DNA of 64,000 nucleotides from JAGREO01 sp020446285 (lineage in GTDB: Bacteria; Pseudomonadota; Alphaproteobacteria; Geminicoccales; Geminicoccaceae): positions 1 to 64,000 of the forward strand of contig JAWKVP010000018.1 of NCBI GenBank assembly GCA_041398005.1, given 5' to 3'. Both the position numbers and the translations under genes were made by a program. This document shows, in pieces, positions 59,580 through 64,000 of this stretch. Every line of letters begins with the position of its first letter. Within the stretch, counting starts at the first letter, position 1. Below the pieces are notes generated by a model that saw only the letters and a list, made by a program, of their open reading frames with translations, ran no database searches and was not told the DNA's origin.

Positions 59580-60311
59580 ATGGCAAGACGTCTCGAGGGA
59601 AAGACCGCGCTGGTCACGGCGGCGGCACAGGGCATCGGCAGGGCTTCGGCGGAGCTGTTCGCCGCCGAGGGAGCGAGGGTGATCGCCACCGATATCAATG
59701 AGGAAGCGCTGGCCAAGGTCGAGGGCTGCGAGACCCGTCGCCTCGACGTGATGGATGCGGGCGAGATCGAGGCGCTGGCCGGTGAACTCGGTGCTGTTGA
59801 CGTGCTCTTCAACTGCGCTGGTTTCGTCCATCACGGGACCATTCTCGAATGCAGTGAAAAGGACTGGGATTTCTCCAACGATCTCAATGTCCGGGCGATG
59901 TTCCGCATGTGCAGGGCATTCCTCCCGGCAATGATCGAGGGCGGCGGCGGTTCCATCGTCAACATGAGTTCGGTTGCCGGCGCGCCCAAGGGAATCGTCA
60001 ACCGGTTCGTCTATGGCACGACCAAGGCCGCGGTGATCGGCCTGACCAAGTCCATCGCCATCGACTTCGTGCAGAACGGCATCCGCTGCAACGCCATCTG
60101 CCCCGGTACGGTGGAGACGCCGTCGCTCGAGGACCGGATCAAGTCGCAGGGCGACTATGACAAGGCCCGTGCCGCCTTCATCGCCCGCCAGCCGATGGGC
60201 CGGCTGGGCACTGCCGACGAGATCGCCCGGCTCGCCCTCTATCTCGCCAGCGATGACAGCAGCTATACCACCGGTACGGTGAACATCATCGACGGCGGTA
60301 TCGCGATCTGA
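59580..60311 (+). CDS. SDR-family oxidoreductase (DHRS6/BDH2-like)
   Basis: The protein has 243 residues starting MARRLEGKTALVTAAAQGIG, with AAGGGGAG upstream. The SDR core is conserved: TAAAQGIG, NCAG, VNMSSVAG and YGTTK (Tyr-x3-Lys). TDINEEALAKV after beta-2, with an Asp, points to NAD(H). Segment VETPSLEDRI and the short length match the DHRS6/BDH2-like group (4-oxo-proline or 3-hydroxybutyrate-type dehydrogenases). The substrate is uncertain. It follows ptrB directly. Confidence 0.85.
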   Translation: MARRLEGKTALVTAAAQGIGRASAELFAAEGARVIATDINEEALAKVEGCETRRLDVMDAGEIEALAGELGAVDVLFNCAGFVHHGTILECSEKDWDFSNDLNVRAMFRMCRAFLPAMIEGGGGSIVNMSSVAGAPKGIVNRFVYGTTKAAVIGLTKSIAIDFVQNGIRCNAICPGTVETPSLEDRIKSQGDYDKARAAFIARQPMGRLGTADEIARLALYLASDDSSYTTGTVNIIDGGIAI

Positions 60312-60340
60312 ATTCGGTCGGCTCACGCGGCAGGTGAAAC

Positions 60341-60372
60341 GGATATGCGCCCCTTGAATACGGCGCATATCC
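60341..60372. other. Perfect 11-bp inverted repeat before prs
   Basis: GGATATGCGCC (60341-60351) and GGCGCATATCC (60362-60372) are perfect complements with a 10-base spacer. It lies 29 bp after the SDR stop and 88 bp before the prs start. It lacks a T-run; it could be an operator, a leader hairpin of prs, or a factor-dependent terminator. Confidence 0.7.
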
Positions 60373-60459
60373 GGCCGGTGCGGCGTCTTGGCGTTTACTT
60401 CGCGGCTGCCCGCTGCTAAGGACCGCGCAAACGCAACACTCCCCATCGGAAAATCGGGC

Positions 60460-61392
60460 ATGAAGCTTCTTGCCGGGAACAGCAACAGACCCTTGGCCGA
60501 GGCGATTGCCGCCTATCTCCGCATCGACATGACCCGCGCCACGGTGCACCGGTTCGCCGACATGGAGGTTTTCGTCGAGATCCACGAGAATGTGCGCGGC
60601 GAGGACATGTTCATCGTCCAGTCGACATCCTACCCGGCCAATGACAATCTGATGGAACTGCTGGTGTGCATCGACGCGCTGCGTCGCTCGTCGGCCCGCC
60701 GGATCACGGCTGTCATTCCCTATTTCGGCTATGCCCGCCAGGACCGCAAGCCCGGCCCGCGAACGCCCATCTCCGCGAAGCTCGTCTCCAACCTGATCAC
60801 CGAGGCCGGCGCCAACCGTGTGCTCACGATGGAGCTGCATGCGGGCCAGATTCAGGGCTTCTTCGATATTCCTGTGGACAATCTGTACTCCACGCCGTTG
60901 CTCGCGCCCGATATTGCCAGCTCCCTCGGCACGGAGGATCTCATGATCGTCTCGCCGGATGTCGGCGGTGTCACCCGCGCGCGCGGACTGGCCAAACGGC
61001 TTGACGCGCCGCTGGCGATCATTGACAAGCGCCGCGAACGTGCGGGCGTTTCCGAGGTGATGCATGTGATCGGCGACTGCAACGGCAAGCATTGCGTGCT
61101 GGTCGACGATATCGTCGACAGTGGCGGAACGCTCTGCAATGCGGCCGATGCGCTGCTCGAATCCGGTGCGAGATCCGTTCAGGCCTATGTGACCCATGGC
61201 GTGTTGTCGGGCGGTGCGGTGGCGCGGGTGGCGGCCAGTTCGCTCGACAAGCTCGTGATCACCGACAGCATCCGTCCGACCGAAGGGGTGCGGGTGACCG
61301 ACAAGATCCGCGTGCTGTCGGTCGCCAGCCTGATTGGCGAGGCGATCAGCCGGATCTCGTCGGAAACCTCCGTCTCCAGTCTGTGGGACTGA
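60460..61392 (+). CDS. prs: Ribose-phosphate pyrophosphokinase
   Basis: The protein has 310 residues. Diagnostic segments are MKLLAGNSNRPLAEAI, PYFGYARQDRK (catalytic), VLTMELHAGQIQGFFDIP and the PRPP loop LVDDIVDSGGTLCNAA. It makes PRPP from ribose 5-phosphate and ATP for nucleotide, His and Trp synthesis. The frame opens 24 codons upstream but the family start is here. It is followed by rplY and pth, an order common in proteobacteria. Confidence 0.96.
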   Translation: MKLLAGNSNRPLAEAIAAYLRIDMTRATVHRFADMEVFVEIHENVRGEDMFIVQSTSYPANDNLMELLVCIDALRRSSARRITAVIPYFGYARQDRKPGPRTPISAKLVSNLITEAGANRVLTMELHAGQIQGFFDIPVDNLYSTPLLAPDIASSLGTEDLMIVSPDVGGVTRARGLAKRLDAPLAIIDKRRERAGVSEVMHVIGDCNGKHCVLVDDIVDSGGTLCNAADALLESGARSVQAYVTHGVLSGGAVARVAASSLDKLVITDSIRPTEGVRVTDKIRVLSVASLIGEAISRISSETSVSSLWD

Positions 61393-61493
61393 GCCTGATT
61401 GTTTGACCGGGAGGCGGGAATGGTCCGCTTCCCCTACTGCCTGTCCGGGGTGCGCGCATGGTGCGGCATGCCGGAGGGGAAAAAGGAGTGACC

Positions 61494-62147
61494 ATGTCCG
61501 ATATCGTTTCCCTCATCTATGATGACCGCGATCGTACCGGCAAGGGCGGCGCCCGCGCGCTGCGTCGCGAGGGCTGGCTGCCGGCGATCATCTACGGCGG
61601 CAAGGGCGAACCGAAGAAAGTTGCCGTCTCTGCGCGGGAGGTCAAGCGCGAGCTCGAGATGAATCCGCGCTTCTTCAGCTCGATCGTCGAACTCCACAAG
61701 GATGGAAAGAACAAGCTCCGCGTCCTGCCGCGCGAGGCGCAACTGCACCCGGTGAATGATCTTCCCTTGCACGTCGATTTCATCCGCGTTGCCAAGGGTG
61801 CGACGATCACCGTCGAGATTCCGGTGCATTTCCTCAATGAGGACACCTGTCCGGGCATCAAGCGCGGTGGCGTGCTCAATATCGTTCGCCGCGAAATCGA
61901 GCTGGTCTGCCCCATCGAGCATATCCCGGAGGGCATCGAGGTCGATCTGGGCAAATGTGATATCGGCGATTCCATTCACATCAGCCATGTAACCCTGCCG
62001 GACGATGTCACGCCGACCATCACCGATCGCGATTTCACGATCTGCACGGTTGTCGGACGCGGACCCGCGGGTGACGAGGACGAGGATGGCGAAGGTGCCG
62101 AGGAAGCCGAGGGTGGCGAGAGCGGCGGCGGCGAGAGCGAGGAATAG
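61494..62147 (+). CDS. rplY: Ribosomal protein bL25 (CTC form)
   Basis: The protein has 217 residues. The L25 domain occupies about residues 1-95 (ARALRREGWLPAIIYGG, LHPVNDLPLHVDFIRV). The C-terminal CTC extension (HFLNEDTCPGIKRGGVLNIV) is followed by a very acidic Glu/Gly/Asp tail. It binds 5S rRNA in the large subunit. An AAGGAG site lies five bases before the ATG. Confidence 0.96.
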   Translation: MSDIVSLIYDDRDRTGKGGARALRREGWLPAIIYGGKGEPKKVAVSAREVKRELEMNPRFFSSIVELHKDGKNKLRVLPREAQLHPVNDLPLHVDFIRVAKGATITVEIPVHFLNEDTCPGIKRGGVLNIVRREIELVCPIEHIPEGIEVDLGKCDIGDSIHISHVTLPDDVTPTITDRDFTICTVVGRGPAGDEDEDGEGAEEAEGGESGGGESEE

Positions 62148-62183
62148 GATCGGGCCGGCGGATCAGCGAAACGGGCCGGATCG

Positions 62184-62837
62184 TTGAAACTTCTGGTCGG
62201 ATTGGGAAATCCCGGCGACCGCTATGCGGGGCACCGGCACAATGTCGGTTTCATGGTCCTCGACGCGGTCGCCGATGCCTGCGGATTGCCGGCATGGCGC
62301 AGGAAGTTTCAGGCTCGCCTGACCGATGGAACCGTCGGCGGCGAGCGTGCGTTCCTGCTCGAACCGCAAACCTACATGAACGAATCGGGGCGCGCGGTCG
62401 CCGAGGCCGCGCGCTTTCACCGTTTCGCACCCGAAGACATCATCGTCCTGCATGACGAGCTCGATCTCGCGCCGGGCAAGGTCCGCGTGAAGCTGGGTGG
62501 CGGGGTCGCCGGCCATAACGGCCTGCGCAGCATCGCCGCCTGCATCGGCACGAAGGACTTCCGGCGGGTGCGTATCGGCATCGGCCATCCGGGGCACAAG
62601 AGCAGGGTCACGGCCCATGTGCTCGGCGATTTCTCGAAAACCGACCGGACCTGGCTCGAACCGCTGCTCGACGCCATCGTCAAGGCCATGCCTCTTCTCA
62701 TGGCGGGCGACGATCCGGGGTTCATGAACAAGGTCGCACTTCTCACCCGGCCGCCCGACCGCGACCGGAGGGAAACGGACGGAAACAAGGGCGGCAGCGG
62801 GACATCATCCGGGACGGGGAGGTCCGGGACATCATGA
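62184..62837 (+). CDS. pth: Peptidyl-tRNA hydrolase
   Basis: The protein has 217 residues with a TTG start, the only plausible one because the family N-terminus MKLLVGLGNPGDRYAGHRHN begins there. The catalytic His is in RHNVGF, with Asn and Asp in LLEPQTYMNESG and VLHDELDLAPG. GGGVAGHNGLRSI completes the site. It rescues stalled peptidyl-tRNA. An additional Gly/Ser/Thr-rich tail of about 25 residues is present. The next gene overlaps its stop by ATGA. Confidence 0.96.
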   Translation: MKLLVGLGNPGDRYAGHRHNVGFMVLDAVADACGLPAWRRKFQARLTDGTVGGERAFLLEPQTYMNESGRAVAEAARFHRFAPEDIIVLHDELDLAPGKVRVKLGGGVAGHNGLRSIAACIGTKDFRRVRIGIGHPGHKSRVTAHVLGDFSKTDRTWLEPLLDAIVKAMPLLMAGDDPGFMNKVALLTRPPDRDRRETDGNKGGSGTSSGTGRSGTS

Positions 62838-64000
62838 CAGCGCCAGCATCAACAGCACTCTTCGAGCCGTTTTCGATCCGCGGGGTCACGAGCCGCAACC
62901 GGATCATGGTCTCGCCCATGTGCACCTATGCCGCCACCGACGGTCTCGCCAGTGACTGGCATATGGTGCATCTGGGGCAGTTCGCGCTCGGTGGTGCCGG
63001 TATTGTCTGCACCGAAGCGGCGGCGGTCAGTCCGCAAGGCCGGATCACCCATGGCGATCTCGGCATATGGAATGATGCACAGGGCGACGCGCTCGAAGCG
63101 GCGACTGCCTTCCTGCGCGGACATGGGGCCGTCCCTGCGATCCAGCTTGCCCATGCCGGGCGCAAGGCCAGCCGCCAGCGGCCATGGTATGGCAACGGTC
63201 CGCTCGGTGAGGCCGATCTCGCGCGGGGTGACCGGCCCTGGCCCATCGTTGCGCCGAGCGATGAGGCGTTTCAGGACGGCTGGCTGGTGCCGGCCGAGCT
63301 GTGTTCGGATGAAATCGCGGTACTGGTGAAGAATTTCGCCGATGCCGCCATCCGCGCCGATCGTGCCGGTTTCGATATTGTCGAGATCCATGGTGCGCAC
63401 GGCTATCTCCTGCACTCCTTCCTTTCGCCGCTCGCCAATCATCGAACCGATTCCTACGGCGGTTCGGCGGAAAACCGGATGCGCTTTCCACTCGAGGTCG
63501 CAAGTGCCGTGCGTGCCGTCTGGCCCGACCGCAAGCCGCTCTTCTTTCGCGTGTCATCCGTCGACGGCGCTGCGGGTGGACGCGAGATCGAGGACACGGT
63601 GGCACTCGCCCGCGCGCTGAAACGATGCGGTGTGGATGCGATCGACTGTTCGTCCGGCGGCGTCGTGCCGAAGGAGCGGATCAACGCCCATGATACGTCG
63701 CACGGCCCCGGCCTGCATGTCCCCTTCGCCGAACGGATCCGAAAGGACGCGGACATCATGACCATCGCCGTCGGTCTCATACTCGACGGTCCGCAGGCAG
63801 CCGAAATCGTCGACAATGGCCGCGCCGATCTCGTCGCCGTCGCCCGGACGGTCCTCGACGATCCGTATTGGCCCCTGCATCAGGCCCGCGCGCTGGGCAT
63901 CGACGATGATTTCCGCAACTGGCCGCAGGCTTACGGCTGGTGGCTCGAACGCCGCGCCAAGGGTCTGCGCATCCTTCCGGGCGGCAATGGAGAGGCATGA
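62834..64000 (+). CDS. Old yellow enzyme-family NADH:flavin oxidoreductase (YqjM-type)
   Basis: The protein has 388 residues and is complete, ending at the window edge. SPMCTYAATDGLASDWHMVH contains the YqjM-type Cys that tunes the flavin. HAGRKAS, EIHGAHGYLLHSFLSPLANH (the His-x2-His substrate pair), RTDSYGGSAENRMRFPLEV and DLVAVARTVLDDP are also typical. It reduces activated alkenes using NAD(P)H and FMN. In many relatives ychF follows pth; here this gene occupies that position, coupled to pth by ATGA. Confidence 0.93.
   Translation: MTAPASTALFEPFSIRGVTSRNRIMVSPMCTYAATDGLASDWHMVHLGQFALGGAGIVCTEAAAVSPQGRITHGDLGIWNDAQGDALEAATAFLRGHGAVPAIQLAHAGRKASRQRPWYGNGPLGEADLARGDRPWPIVAPSDEAFQDGWLVPAELCSDEIAVLVKNFADAAIRADRAGFDIVEIHGAHGYLLHSFLSPLANHRTDSYGGSAENRMRFPLEVASAVRAVWPDRKPLFFRVSSVDGAAGGREIEDTVALARALKRCGVDAIDCSSGGVVPKERINAHDTSHGPGLHVPFAERIRKDADIMTIAVGLILDGPQAAEIVDNGRADLVAVARTVLDDPYWPLHQARALGIDDDFRNWPQAYGWWLERRAKGLRILPGGNGEA

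Noticed and set aside
1..64000. CRISPR arrays, insertion sequences, integrases, tRNA or rRNA genes
   Set aside because: No regularly spaced repeats, transposase motifs, or tRNA/rRNA-like sequence were found on reading both strands.

Overview
The window is G+C-rich, densely packed DNA from an alphaproteobacterium. The evidence is gene content and order: comEC-gltX-gltA, a CinA-like gene with sfsA-map-radC, prs-rplY-pth, sdhCDAB, the ornithine-lipid pair olsB-olsA, and a cheY-cheZ pair. Two intergenic TTAA-N7-TTAA boxes match the alphaproteobacterial regulator CtrA. Within the class the order cannot be fixed; Hyphomicrobiales-like and Rhodospirillales-like traits both occur. No rRNA, tRNA, insertion sequence, prophage or CRISPR array was seen.

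Layout. 1-8.6 kb: a partial PEP mutase/isocitrate lyase-family gene with a VanZ-like gene; a CoxD/CoxE/XdhC-type cofactor-maturation cluster with no structural hydroxylase beside it; two SDR genes and a PaiB-like flavin protein; trpS. 8.6-19.4 kb: an MFS transporter with a gamma-glutamyltransferase (GGT) homologue, an unknown gene, then a five-gene overlapping operon that looks like oxamic transcarbamylase (AllG, FdrA/AllF, AllH), carbamate kinase, and a GGT-family enzyme likely to be an oxamate amidohydrolase. Together these could take oxalurate to oxalate, ammonia and CO2 while making ATP. 19.4-26 kb: a late lipid A-type acyltransferase, an OafA-type acyltransferase, a short citrate synthase divergent from phosphate acetyltransferase, and an exopolysaccharide-initiating sugar-phosphate transferase with a CRP-like box.

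26-32.5 kb: a motility cluster of cheY, cheZ, two MotB-like membrane proteins (only one keeps the proton-channel aspartate) and a 1264-residue secreted or periplasmic His-rich/TPR protein, preceded by a CtrA-like box. This is the least conventional system in the window. 32.5-39.7 kb: housekeeping genes (cinA-like, sfsA, map, an N-terminally extended radC; trmJ, cimA and cysS in one overlapping unit). 39.8-48.8 kb: a Wzc/ExoP-type tyrosine autokinase with a small exported partner behind an AT-rich promoter, comEC, gltX, gltA, a cytochrome P460-like lipoprotein and a peptidoglycan-binding-domain protein. 48.9-54.2 kb: sdhCDAB, a possible small RNA with a strong terminator, and olsB-olsA. 54.4-64 kb: an MDR oxidoreductase, a DUF2237 protein, a methyltransferase, a CDF cation exporter, oligopeptidase B, an SDR, prs, rplY, pth and an old-yellow-enzyme homologue.

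Most operons use ATGA/GTGA stop-start overlaps, so translational coupling is common. All calls come from reading the sequence; no database search was run.
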